In this document: one piece after another, positions 11,113 through 22,079 of the stretch | Layout: each line of letters begins with the position of its first letter | How positions within the stretch are numbered: the first letter of the stretch is position 1 | Assembly (NCBI RefSeq): GCF_902459465.1 | Contig: NC_047077.1 | Span: 4,340,001 to 4,404,000, forward strand | DNA length: 64,000 nucleotides | Direction of reading: 5' to 3' | Source of the DNA: Asterias rubens | Taxonomy: Eukaryota; Echinodermata; Asteroidea; Forcipulatida; Asteriidae | Translations under genes and position numbers: made by a program | The notes under the pieces: model-generated | What the model saw: only the letters and a program-made list of their open reading frames with translations | What the model was told of the DNA's origin: nothing | Databases searched by the model: none

Positions 11113-13359
11113 ATGAGGTTCCGAAGACAGTGTTTCGGTATGGCTAAGACGGTTTCCATAGCCCTTGTAGCCGGCATCGTGGTTTGGCTTGTCCTTGCCA
11201 ACAACTGGCCAACAAAAGGTGAGTAAACGACAGTAAAGACACTGGACACTACTGTCAAAGACCAGTGTATCTCAACATAGGCCTATGATAAAATAACATA
11301 ACAACCTGTGAAAATTTGAGCTCAATTGTTGCGAGATAATAATAAAAGAAAACAAACCCTTGTCACACGAAGTTTTTTGCTTTCAGATGCTTGATTTCAA
11401 CCTCAAAATCAAATTCTGAGGTCGAAATCAAATTCGTGGAAAATTACTTCTTTCTCGAAAACTATGTTTTTTTCAGAGGTAGCCGTTTCTCACAATGTTT
11501 TATACTATCAATAGCTCCCCATTAATCGTTACCAAGTAAGGTTTTATGGCAATAATTATTTTAAGTAATTACCAATAGTGTCCACTGCCTTTAAAGGAAC
11601 ATTAAAAAATTGGTTTTTGCTAACAGTTGCTGTTAGTGCAAGCACTTGATGTTATACAAAAACCATAAACTGACAAACCTGTAGAAGTTTGAGATCGATC
11701 ACCCATCTTAGTCACAGGAAAATAGTGAAAAACCGATTTACATTAATTTGCATGATCCTTATAGCATTACAATGTGGACAACGTATACTGACACTTCTCA
11801 GATGTAACATTTTTTGGGGTGGATTTTACCGTAAACCACATTTCCTTGCTATTTATTTTTTGCAGTGTAGGCCCTACACTTAAATATTGCTTTAAATATA
11901 ATTTTATTTCGTTGTTTCATCCGTTTTAATTGATTAGAGCCAGATGAATCGCCGAAGTTTCCAAATCCACCGAGAGGGGTGAAGAACAAACCGAGTCCAG
12001 TACACGTGTCCGCCGAAATACAGGTGAGGGACATTACAGAATTGGTTTTTGCTAATAAAGCAGTGGCTGACAGTGTCGCACTAATGTAATCCACCATTTA
12101 CATAAACTGACAAGCCTGTAGAAGTTTCAGATCGATCGGCCGAGAAAATAGTGGAAAACGATAACACATTTTGCATAACATCGATTTATAATAATATTAT
12201 AATACGTATACATTCACAGTGAGATAGGGATTCATGTCATGCCCAAACTTATCTATAAAAGATATCAAAACCCCAACACCATCTGTGATTTTCACTTTTC
12301 CCACCTAAAAAACTTGACGACTATGAAGCTCAAACTTCTACAGGTAAATACATTATTCACAGTGAGTATGATGGGGATTCATGTCATGACCAAAAACGTG
12401 ATATACAAACAACCTTTAACCCACGACTTGTATGTTCTCAGGAGGAGGTAAAACCTGTAGAGCAGCCCAAGACCAACTCCTCGCTGATGGATTTTACCCA
12501 AGCCCAGGAGGCTGTGCAATCCAAGAGGAAAGCCATCTTACGGGAAACCTGTAAACGCAACGGGATGACTTCCCAGGCAGGTCCTCCTATGTTCACGAAG
12601 AGACACATCTACGTCGTGGACAAGTATAGAGTCATGTATTGCTTCGTGCCTAAAGTAGGATGTAGCAACTGGAAGCGGATCATGATGGTACTCGACGGTG
12701 AGACAGATACGGTAGAAGGCCTTACTTCTGATGAGGTGCATACAAAGGCCCACCTGAGATTCTTCAACTCGTACACTCCCGGACAACAGGAGCATCGACT
12801 GAAAAACTATCGCAAGTTCTTCTTCGTCCGAGAGCCACTGAAGCGTGCACTGTCCGTGTACCGCAACAAATTTGAGGACTTGGCCACCTACCGCGGCAAC
12901 CTGCACTTCCACACCTTCGGGAAGCAGATCATTAAGAAGTTCAGGAATGGGCCTTCTCAGGCTGAGTTAAAGACTGGCGAGAATGCAACCTGGACGGAGT
13001 TTGTCGACTACCTGACACATCCAACGGAACGAAAGGAGGTCGAAACAGACATCCACTTCAGCGATCATTGGAGGCAGATGAATCAAATCTGCTCTCCGTG
13101 CAGCATCGACTATGACGTCATCGGTAACCTAGAAACTGTTAATGCCGACGCCAAGTACGTTCTGAACATGCTAAAAGCACCAAGTAATGCACAGTACCTG
13201 TCCTCAGCGGGCAGCCGCCCGACAAACAGCTCAGACAAAGGCACGTTCGATAAATACTTCTCCAAACTCAACAAGAAACAGCTGACGCAACTCTGGGAAC
13301 TTTACAAACTGGACTACGAACTATTTGGTTATACAAAACCAGAAATAATTCCTACATAG
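11113..13359 (+). CDS. ST1: HNK-1/CHST-family Golgi carbohydrate sulfotransferase (3 exons, 369 aa)
   Basis: Predicted to transfer sulfate from PAPS to a sugar on glycoprotein or proteoglycan chains in the Golgi. Exons: 11113-11218, 11938-12023 and 12442-13359, all GT-AG, with phases 1 and 0. Residues 1-12 are basic and 13-29 form a hydrophobic signal anchor, followed by a short Pro/Lys-rich stem, as in type II Golgi enzymes. The catalytic domain shows the 5'-phosphosulfate loop VPKVGCSNWKR (133-143), the 3'-phosphate motif REPLKRALSVYRNKF (194-208), CSPCSIDYDVIGNLET, and the C-terminal LWELYKLDYELFGY. Two NxS/T sequons are shared with ST2. The length is usual for CHST8-14 relatives. This ATG was chosen because only it supplies the anchor. 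Acceptor sugar and orthology to a particular CHST cannot be told from sequence. A tandem paralogue lies 4.8 kb downstream. Confidence 0.9.
11232..11596 (-). mobile_element. TTAA-1 MITE in ST1 intron 1
   Basis: Reverse copy. It ends ...TAATTACCAATAGTGTCCACTGCCT followed by TTAA, which directly begins a TTAA-3 element, so the two sit back to back on one TTAA. It starts within about 15 bp of the exon 1 donor. Confidence 0.85.
11598..11785 (+). mobile_element. TTAA-3 MITE fragment in ST1 intron 1
   Basis: Begins AGGAACATTAAAAAATTGG and continues TTTTTGCTAACAG ... CCTGTAGAAGTTTGAGATCGATC. It matches 12029-12215 and the reverse copy at 19548-19735. Confidence 0.65.
12029..12360 (+). mobile_element. 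TTAA-3 MITE in ST1 intron 2, abutting the splice donor
   Basis: The homology (GGGACATTACAGAATTGG, TTTTTGCTAATAAAG) starts about five bases after the exon 2 donor (CAG|GTGAGG). An opposite-arm piece (GAAGCTCAAACTTCTACAGG) appears near 12326-12345. Left boundary is good, right boundary approximate. Confidence 0.6.
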
Positions 13360-14747
13360 CTATGACAACTCTTTTTTCCTTTAAAGTTCAAAACCTTTAG
13401 AACATGAGATAGCCCGAGTTTCAAATTAATACCTCAAAGTTTTGGGTTTTTTTTTCAGTGCGCTCAAGTATGTGTATTCTGTTGTTAAAAAACATTAACT
13501 ATTTTTTGCAAAAAGTGGGACTATATAATCAAGATCTACACAACCGATTTGTTTTACTTTTTCAGTTATAGACTCCTTGGCATTGCGGATTAGTCTTTGG
13601 TAGCTGTGAGCCCATGTTGACCTTTACTTACGGGTCAACCGGGAAGTGTGACCTTACATGTATATCAAGAGCTACTAAACGTTTTTGAAACTTTTTTTTC
13701 AGTTATAGATTCCTTGGGCAATGAAGCACATAATCCAAGCAAAACAACACGGAACAGCTTCGTGTTTGTTCACAAACACTTAATGTCTAGTTATTATCAG
13801 TTTCCCCAAAAGACTAAATTTTATTTCGTTCTACATGTATATGTTTTGATGTTGATGAAAAAGACAAACAAAAGCAAAGGTCATCGTTTATAAATGTACT
13901 ATTTTAGACATTTGCATGTGCAAGTCGTTTAGTATAATAACTGGCAATTGGAACAGGTAATTTATTAAGTCTCACTTAATGGCGTACTTTCTTATTTAAA
14001 TAGCTGTTAGTTTATATTAAAATGTCTTTCAAAAAGTCGTTCGGTATAATAACTGGATCGCATGGCAATTTAGTTAGTATCATATGATGATGTTACGTTC
14101 TCGTTAAAAAAAGGTGACACAATAAATCTAAATTACTGTTTATTTATGTTAAAACTTATATTAAAAAGTACAATTATTTTGCAGCATAAAATTACCACTA
14201 TTTTCGGTGACAGAGATAGAGCCTCAACCTAATTTGAATTTGTTTATTTGTTTGGAAATTTTGGGGTCAACTTCCTTTTGTGAAACATTATTTCAACCAA
14301 AAAGAGAAGAGTGGTAATTGTCGTGCATAAATTGTTTTAGAAGAGTGTAACATCTTAGTATTTTCGTATTATTATTTGTTCGTACATCAAAGTTCATCAT
14401 TATATGAAAGATATGTTCATTGTAGATTCAATAAAGCGAAAAAAAAATTTTTTAAAATACCTTTTGAAGAATATGCTTTATTAAAAGTGGTCATGTGTCA
14501 GGTCGCATTTGAATTTAATACTGAGAGAAAATACATGTAATAAAAAAAACAATGATATTATTGCGTTACAGGGAAGGCTCCCGAACTCCCGAAAAGCACT
14601 ACTCAGCGGAGATACAGATGCTTAACCAATCCCATACTAATAATGTTTATAAACATGATTACTCTAAATTATTAATTTCAGATTTTGTTAGCACAACTAT
14701 GGAATCCTCTGGGAAAATATTTCTGTCTACTCTAAACTACAACCCCA
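13360..14747 (+). other. ST1 3' UTR and downstream flank
   Basis: AT-rich and MITE-free for about 1.4 kb, with candidate poly(A) signals at 14121 and 14430. It contains two short direct repeats: TTTTTCAGTTATAGA-Y-TCCTTGG (about 13560 and 13695) and GTCGTT-YAGTATAATAACTGG (about 13926 and 14036). No exon seen. UTR extent is inferred. Confidence 0.5.
14430..14435 (+). terminator. Candidate ST1 polyadenylation signal
   Basis: AATAAA, about 1.07 kb after the ST1 stop and followed by an A-rich then T-rich tract. A second AATAAA at 14121-14126 is an alternative. Either could be used. Confidence 0.5.
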
Positions 14748-15094
14748 GATTTGGTAATTGTCAAATACCAGTATTCTCAGTTGGTGTATCCCAACAAATG
14801 CATACAGTAACAAATATCTGAAAATGTGGACTCATGGTCGTCGAAGTTGCAAGAGATTTATGAAAGTAAAAACACCATTGTTTCATTACTTTGTGTGCTT
14901 TCAGATGCATAACAAAAGACTTCAGCTGAAATATTTTATTATTTGAGTGAGAAAACAACCTCTTTCTCAAAAACCACGTTCCTTCAGAGGGAGCCGTTTC
15001 TCACAATGTTTTATTCTACCAACAGCTCTTCATTGCTCGTTACCTAATAAGTTTTTATGCCAACAATTATTTTGAGTAATTTGCAATAGTGCCT
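14748..15094 (-). mobile_element. TTAA-1 MITE, reverse copy
   Basis: Starts GGTAATTGTCAAATACCAGT and ends TTTGAGTAATTTGCAATAGTGCCT with part of the terminal repeat lost. The following TTAA (15095-15098) is shared with the next copy. Confidence 0.8.
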
Positions 15095-15098
15095 TTAA

Positions 15099-15478
15099 AG
15101 GCAGTGGACACTATTGGTAATTACTCAAAATAAGCATAAAACCTTTCTTGGTGACGAGTAATAAGGAGAGGTTGATGGGTTGATGGTATAAACATTGCGA
15201 GAAACGGCTCCCTCTGAAGTGCCATAGATTTCAGGAAAGAATTAATTTTCCACGAATTTGATTTCGAGACCTCAGATTTAAAACTTGAGGTCTCGAAATC
15301 AACCATCTAAACGCACACAACTTCGTGTGACAAGGGTGTTTTTTTCTTTCATCATTTTCTCGCAACTTCGATGACCGATTGAGCTCAAATTTTCACAGGT
15401 TTGTTATTTTATGCATTCATTGAGATACACCGACTGTGAAGGCTAGTGTTTGACAATTACCAAAAGTGTCCACTGCCT
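15099..15478 (+). mobile_element. TTAA-1 MITE, full forward copy back to back with its neighbour
   Basis: A 380-bp element between TTAA at 15095-15098 and TTAA at 15479-15482. Terminal repeats are nearly intact (CCAAAAGTGTCCACTGCCT at the right end). Confidence 0.9.
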
Positions 15479-15482
15479 TTAA

Positions 15483-17699
15483 CGCTTCAATAGGAAATGT
15501 GGACACGAGAACAAGACCTTACTGTCAGTAATGTTTCCCAGGTTCTGTAATTCCAATTACGGATTCGTCTTCATAATCGCTCCAGTGGTCGGCGATATCT
15601 CAAAGAAGACGACCCCATTTTGAAATGAAATTTGTATGTGTGAGTCTTATTGAATACATCTACATTTTATGCAGGACTAAAACAATCAAATATTTCCAAA
15701 ACTGAAGGTTTGTACTTTGCCTTTCTTCAGTCCAAATGTAGACAATTTTGGGCCATGTGTGTAAAGGGAAAACATGATTGACTAGCTTTCCAAATAATGC
15801 TCTCTAAAGATCTCAACCTGGCAAGTAGGTATCCATGGTGTTACCGCAAATCAAATATATAGTAATACCTCACCATGCACAGACTCAAATCCTAAATAGA
15901 AATGTCTAGTGTTTATAAAATTACAAATACTGTTCAGGTTTATTTCAAACCTTTATTATTGAAAGTAACAAATAAGATAATAATTGGGGCGTCAAAGGCT
16001 CAGAAATATATTTCGACAAACATATGTTAATATCCTCATGGCCCAGTCCTTTGCCAGCACTAAGCAACTTGTGCTCATTACCATAACAAAACATACATAT
16101 CTGACCCACCTATTTGCATTTCTACTTATTGTGTATACTTATAGTGTATTGACTGTATGGAAGATTAGCATACAGGTAGAACCCCTCATTGAACACCACG
16201 CAACAAAGGTACACCGACCGCCGACCGTCAAATGATCACGAAGTGACGCGGGGATTTCGATCGATTGTACGGCGGACATTGATGATCCGAACACGGTCAC
16301 AGGGTGTAATACATTTCAAAGTCAAAGTGGAAGATCGACTGGACTATGATGAAGATTGTGGACATATGTTGACATTCAAATAGGTAGGTTTTTAGTGGGC
16401 TTTTTCACTTAATTTTCTTGACAAAAACACCCGAAGTAATTCCGTGGATTTAGATAAAGCGTGAAGTATATAAATACGGAGGGCTAGGGGTAACCCAATT
16501 GTACCCTCCGTCCCAAAACGTACAACGTTGGCACCGGCACCCGATCTATCAAAACTTTGGCTGAATAAATCCCATTCATGGCCAACGGCCGTTGCCTGCA
16601 GTGACAACAGTGGTTATAACCATGGAGGTAGAAACCGTGGTTATTGCTCCATGTTATAACACAGGATTTCTACCTCCATTATACCTCCATGGTAAACACA
16701 GTTTTTTTTCCAGCGATCATGCCTACTATAGCCTATGAACAAGTCGTTACTTTGAACAATATTTTCCAATCTCCATAACAGGACAGAACACGAGTATAAA
16801 AACAATCACGATAAAGCTTTCAACCCAATGATCCAAGTTTGTATATTTAACTTCGTAAACACTCATCCGACAGAAAAATTAACCTTATATCTCAATATTT
16901 AAAAAAAAAATGGTAACGCTTTGACAAGTATTATCAATGTAGATGTAGATGTAGATGAAACACATTGAAACATCGACCCAAATGATGGCAATAAAAAAAA
17001 AACATGCGGCTTTGGACTTGGACTAACCATGAAGGTAGAAGATGGAATAGCAGACAAACAATTACCAAGACAGCGAATGAAGCAAATACCAAAGACTAAA
17101 CACAACATCAAACGATCTTTAAGTTGGATCGCAGCTTGGCACCGTGTTTTCAGCTGAGGTCTCAAAATCAAGTGATCTCGAATTCAAGATTCTGAAAGTA
17201 CACAACTTGTGCGAAAATGGCTGGGGGTTTTCCCTCCATTATTCTCTCGCAACTTCGGCGACCAATTGAGTTCACTTATTATCAGTACAAATTTAATTTA
17301 AAACGACGTCGTAAATTGTCTACATTATACCGCCACGTGTACAAAGCACCGAAAATAAAAACATCACGTGTCTGGTAAAACATCTCCGCAAGATGATGGT
17401 GCGTCACGTTGAATTAGTTCGTCCCTAAAAGCACCCGTTATAGTAGCATACAACCATGTATGTAAGAGTAAGTTCAACTTAAAATTACTGTCTTTAAAAA
17501 AATAACATGATGTGAAAAACTATCAGCTGAAAAAATGTTATATTATTTCACTTTCCAAAACAAATTTACTTCAGTGAAAACATAATTTTTAACAACGTTC
17601 TCGATAATGTTGCAAGAACTATATAATATGCTTATACATTGAGCAAATTAATTATAAGAATATGTGACCAAACGCACACAGATTTTGGGGAAACAGTTT
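15483..17699. other. ST1-ST2 intergenic stretch
   Basis: No exon seen. An inverted repeat at 16612-16695 (GTTATAACCATGGAGGTAGAA against TTTCTACCTCC and TACCTCCATGGT) could form a hairpin. Open frames of 60-90 codons here show no family features. Confidence 0.5.
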
Positions 17700-18110
17700 A
17701 AGTCAGAGAATAGACTCTAAAGTGTAGATTCGTGATTACAATGTACTCGACTTCGGCTCGTACAGTCTATCCACGAATCTACACTTTCTCATCCATTCTC
17801 CTTAGAATGTCACTTTCTACTCTCAGGCAGTGGGTGCTGTTTTGCGGTGGACGGGCAGCAGCACGACATTCCACAAATCACAAGATAACGCCAGAAAGTT
17901 TAATTCTCATATTATTATTTATTTCCATATTGCTGTCTATCTCTATATTCTCCATACATGTATTTCCACTTCACTGCTTCTGTTACACTAAGTCTCCTGT
18001 TCATGTTGGTTGTGTTAAAATTCAGCCATTGAGAAAGACTCTGCTAGGGTTGAAACGTCAGGCCATTAACTATTTTGTTTTTGCATTTTCCCCCATGTAT
18101 TGTAAAGACA
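17700..18110 (+). mobile_element. Retroelement relic with hammerhead-like stem, upstream of ST2
   Basis: An inverted repeat TGTAGATTCGTG / CACGAATCTACA brackets about 17724-17785. Further on, 18037-18059 reads GACTC-TGCTA-GGGTT-GAAAC-GTC: a five-pair stem, a five-base loop, then the GAAAC seen in hammerhead ribozymes of Penelope-like elements. The expected CTGATGA box just before the stem is replaced by ATTGAGA, so any ribozyme is dead. The 129-codon open frame across this block is not a convincing gene. Assignment to a Penelope-like long terminal part is an inference from memory of that family. Confidence 0.4.
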
Positions 18111-18124
18111 GTCTGGAGTGAGCG

Positions 18125-21100
18125 ATGGCGCTATTGAATGTAATTCCCCGCCGGTGGTTATACCGTTTCTGCAAGGCGTGGTGTATACAGATATTCCTGC
18201 TGTCGTGTATTATTTACTTAACCTTGTCATGGGTCGTACAAACTGAATTTGAAGGTACGTGATTGTCTTTAAAAAATTAAAGGAACTGGACAAAATAAAC
18301 ACTATTCGTATACTCAAAATAGTTGTTAGCATCAAAATCTACTTGGTAACGAGCAATGTAGAGCTGCCGTTGATAGCATAAAACATGTTGAAAAACGGCA
18401 GAGGTAACAGAGTGAGACAGAGGTAATTTCTCATTCAAACAATGAAAGATTAAAGCTGAAGCCTTGAGTTATGCATCTAAAAACGCACCAAGTAATGCAG
18501 CAATGGGTTTTTTCTTTCACAGTTCTCTTGCAAATTCAATGACCAATTCAGCCCGAATTTAAAAAGGGTTGTTATTAAAGACCAGTGTTCTCATTTGGAA
18601 TATCCAAATGTATGCATAAAACAATAAAATTCTTTGACAATTATTATTTTTGCCCAAAAATGCAAGGAAATAATGAAAGAAAAAACACCACTTTTGCTGA
18701 AATGTGTGTGCTTTCAGCAGATGCATGAGAAAGACTCCAGGCCTGAAGACTTTCACAGATTCAAATATTTTGAGTGAGAAATGACCTCTTTCTCAAAAAC
18801 TAAGTGGCTTCAGGGGGAGCCGTTTCTCACAAGGTTTAACAAGTACGTCACTTCTCGTTTTACCAAGAAGTTTTTATGACAACAATTGTTTTGAGCAAAA
18901 GTGTCCCATGCTTTTGACCAACTGAAGATCAGAGCTCTCTTGTGATGTAAACTCAATCACACGTGATTAGTTTTGAACAAAAACTCAGTATGCTTTTTCC
19001 ATTCCTAAAAATCCCCACAGCTCCAGAAATCAACTTCAATGCGCCCAAGAGCCTCCGAAAACACGAAGACTTTATTTGGGAAGATAGCAACCACCTCATT
19101 GTTGCACACAAACCCCCAACCGCAATCAACTCATCGAACGAAAAACCTAAAGAGGAAACCCAAAATAAGTATCAAGAGCAACCGGCCGGCAAACACGAGC
19201 AACCGGCCGACAAGCGAGAGCAACCGGCCGGCAAACAAGAGCTACAGGCCGACAAACGAGAGCAACCGGCCGGCAAACAAGAGCTACAGGCCGACAAACG
19301 AGAGCAACCGGCCGGCAAACAAGAGCTACAGGCCGACAAACGAGAGCAACCGGCCGGCAAACGAGAGCAACCGGCCGACCAACAAGAACAGCCAGCCCAG
19401 GAAAAACCCAAGGTTAGCGAAGACTTTATTTTGGAAGATTTATATCAACTACCTCATTGTTGTCTGAATTGTCAAACTTCATGAGAAATAAACAAAACTA
19501 ATTTCACGTTTGAAATTCATCACTCATTTAAAAAAAATTTTTTAAATCGATGTCATGCAAAATGTGTATTCGTTTTCTCACGATTTTCTCGTGAACCAGA
19601 TGGCTGATCGATCTCAAACTTCTAGGATTGTCAGATCATGTATTTGGTAACTATTTGAAGTGCTTACACTGCCAGCAACTGTTTTATTTTAAGCAAAAAC
19701 CAACTCTGCAACGTTTCAAATTGTTCCTACAAAAACAGTTTATGAATTGAATTTTTGTAATCACGCAGGAAGAGTCTGCCGATGTGGACGGGCCCAAGGA
19801 CTTCATGACACAGCAGGCTGCCGTGCAACTCGAACGGCACGCACACCTCAAAGAGGCGTGTGCCAGACATCCCGAACTGTCACAAGGGGGCCTGAACAGC
19901 TTTACACTCAGGCACCTCTACGCACACGAGAAACATAAAATCCTCTACTGCTTTGTACCAAAGGTAAGAATAAGAAACATCAAGCAACAAAGAGAGAGAA
20001 TTTGGGGAACTATAGGGCTCTTTGGGAATCCTGGCTTCAGACTCCGTTCTCTGGTCTGAGCAGAATCTGAGGCTGATGAAGCCGGTTTCGTAAAAAAAAA
20101 ATGGCAGAAAATTGGTACTCAAGTAATCCCCAGTTTTTGCCAACCGAGGTTGGACAATTTCATTGTACACCACTTTCTCTTGGTCTTTGACTTTTTATTA
20201 TTTTAATAGAATAACCCAATATTGCTCGCGCTTCAAATTTTAATTTTAAGATTGCCTCATGAAAATTGGCAGCAAGTCGGTTGGGAAAGAACTAATATTT
20301 TGTTTTCGGGGCCGTGTGCCAAGGTCAAAATAAGCACAATGTAAACGCCAACAGAACTCCTGACAAGAAATGTTCACATGTATATAGGATTAAAACAACG
20401 AAGAGTTCCTAAATCAAAGGTATACGTTGCCTTTAATACAGTTTTCTGCCTGAAAAAGATATATCTATTTATAGCATAAAACCATCCAGTTTAAGATACC
20501 ATGCAACTTCTTATTGGTGTCATTTTTATTTTTATACGTAGGTTGGATGCAGTAACTGGAAGAGGGTACTGATGGTTCTAGATGGTAAAAAACAAAGCAC
20601 CAAGCAAATCACATCTGACGAGGCCCATTTCAAAAACGGTATGAAACGTCTCAGCGGACTTAGTCCGGCCGAGCAACAGCATCGCCTGAAGACTTACACA
20701 AAGTTCATGTACACACGACAGCCATTCCTACGCATCCTTTCAGCCTATAGGAATAAGTTTGCTGATATCAAAGTCTACAGGAACGAGCCGTACTTTCAGG
20801 GGATAGCCAAGAGGATTATGAAGAGGTACAGACAAGACGCCACGGCCAGGGAGCTCAAGACCGGTGAGAACATGACGTGGTACGAGTGGACAAGCTACCT
20901 CACCAACCCAACTGAGAAGGCAAACTTTGACGACCACTGGCAGGAGATATACAAGATGTGTTCCCCATGTAAAGTCAACTATGACTACCTCGGGAGGTTG
21001 GAGACCATAGGAGATGATGCCAAATACATGCTGACCGCGTTAAATCTCCAGGATAAAGTGTCATACCCAGCTAAAGCAAACAGTCACCCTACAAACAGTT

Positions 21101-21213
21101 CAAAGACATATGAGACATTCTATAATCAGATTACTAAAGCGACAATTGGTAAACTCTGGGAGGTGTATAAATTGGACTTTGAATTATTTGGCTACCCCAA
21201 ACCAGACTTTTAA
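18125..21213 (+). CDS. ST2: CHST-family sulfotransferase with heptad-repeat stem (4 exons, 462 aa)
   Basis: Paralogue of ST1, with the same predicted PAPS-dependent sulfation of glycans in the Golgi. Exons: 18125-18254, 19021-19412, 19769-19963 and 20542-21213; introns GT-AG in phases 1, 0, 0. Residues 19-38 are the signal anchor after a basic N-terminus. Exon 2 encodes an acidic segment and eleven 7-residue repeats (EQPAGKx / ELQADKR), a long hydrophilic stem that ST1 lacks. The catalytic domain has VPK|VGCSNWKR (237-247, split by intron 3), TRQPFLRILSAYRNKF (297-312), CSPCKVNYDYLGRLET and LWEVYKLDFELFGY. The exon 2 donor (AAG|GTTAGC) is weak but is the only one that keeps the frame before a stop at 19482. 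Sugar specificity is unknown. Confidence 0.87.
18285..18590 (+). mobile_element. TTAA-1-type relic in ST2 intron 1 (forward half)
   Basis: Decayed left-half words: ACTCAAAATAGTTGTTAGCAT, TTGGTAACGAGCAATG, GACAGAGGTAATTTCTCA. No intact terminus. Confidence 0.6.
18575..18915 (-). mobile_element. TTAA-1-type relic in ST2 intron 1 (reverse)
   Basis: Contains AAAGACCAGTGTTCTCA, ATAATGAAAGAAAAAACACC and GGGGAGCCGTTTCTCAC in reverse-copy order, overlapping the end of the previous relic. Termini are degraded. Confidence 0.6.
19176..19406 (+). repeat. Coding tandem repeat: eleven 21-bp units in ST2 exon 2
   Basis: Each unit encodes seven residues of the type EQPA(G/D)K(H/R/Q) or ELQADKR. Units 3-8 form an alternating pair (EQPAGKQ, ELQADKR) repeated three times, so the latest growth was by 42-bp steps. 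The count keeps the reading frame and ends just before the exon 2 donor. Confidence 0.95.
19548..19735 (-). mobile_element. TTAA-3 MITE in ST2 intron 2
   Basis: Reverse copy: GGCTGATCGATCTCAAACTTC ... TTTTAAGCAAAAACCAACTCTG. It ends about 30 bp before the exon 3 acceptor. Confidence 0.65.
20005..20095 (-). repeat. Dispersed repeat in ST2 intron 3, related to 35155-35330
   Basis: The reverse strand reads CGAAACCGGCTTCATCAG ... AGAGAACGGAGTCTGAAGCC, matching words near 35.2 kb (CGAAACCACGACTTC, GAGAACGGAACCTGAAGCC). Boundaries are loose. Confidence 0.45.
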
Positions 21214-22079
21214 TGCTTTGATATTATGGTGACGTACCATCAAGATGAACATTGTATGAATACATATTATTACTTTATTTTTGTACGTGCTATTACAGTA
21301 TTGGGACTTTTTTGTAGTTGAGTTCTTTCATAAAGCCTGTAAGCACACAAATTTGCTTAGCATGGCATTTCTTCCTTGATAATAAACAAGAATACCAACC
21401 AAATTTCAATTTGATCCATATTGCTTGTTACTGGCATTCAGCTGTTGTTTGCTTATCCTGAAAATCATGTGAATTTCTTTTAAGAATTCCTGTTTTTATC
21501 AAGAAAGAAATTTCATGGCAGGCCAATTTTTGTGCAACAGGCTTTGTGAAATTGGACCCTGGTCTAGAAATAAAAAGACCAAGACCGTAATGTTCTTTAA
21601 GGACGGTGACTACTGCTCTTATTCCATCACCCTTATGCTCCGACAACCCTATGTTCTTAACAATTCCTGATGATTTATTTGTTAGATTGTTTAGGTTAGC
21701 GTTATGGTTATGGTAAGCATAATGTCTTTTAACAGCAAGTTGTCGTAGCTATTCCAATTAACTCTAACGTAATGAATTACTAAGGAGCGCTTCTTGTGGT
21801 CAAACTATGTTTCTCGGAAAAAGGTCTCACAAGTGTGTACTGGTGCATTGTTTTTGTAATAAAGTTGATAGATGCAAGCCTTTTGTTGTAGTGTGAGCTT
21901 TTTAGTGTGTGGTCACTTTGACCTGCATTACTTATCAAAACATGTACAATACCCATCAACAGACATAGGGCCAATTTAAACCAAATACTAATAAGCAAAC
22001 ATATTCAGGGCCAAATGTCAAAGAGGTGCTTTTAAAAGCACAAAAAGTAGCTACTAACTACAACAACATTGTGCTTACA
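21214..22079 (+). other. ST2 3' UTR and flank
   Basis: AT-rich, no exon seen. The poly(A) signal at 21381 probably ends ST2. The rest is unassigned. Confidence 0.5.
21381..21386 (+). terminator. Candidate ST2 polyadenylation signal
   Basis: AATAAA, about 170 bp after the ST2 stop and the first canonical signal downstream. Confidence 0.6.

Noticed and set aside
12538-12912. 124-codon minus-strand frame
   Set aside because: Antisense of the ST1 catalytic exon, whose motifs are clear on the plus strand.
18037-18059. Active hammerhead ribozyme
   Set aside because: The stem and GAAAC are present, but the essential CTGATGA core is not, so only a relic can be claimed.
17732-18121. 129-codon frame just before ST2
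   Set aside because: Lies in the retroelement relic, has no conserved domain, and stops before the ST2 ATG in another context.
19172-19411. 79-codon Cys-rich minus-strand frame
   Set aside because: Antisense shadow of the ST2 heptad-repeat exon.
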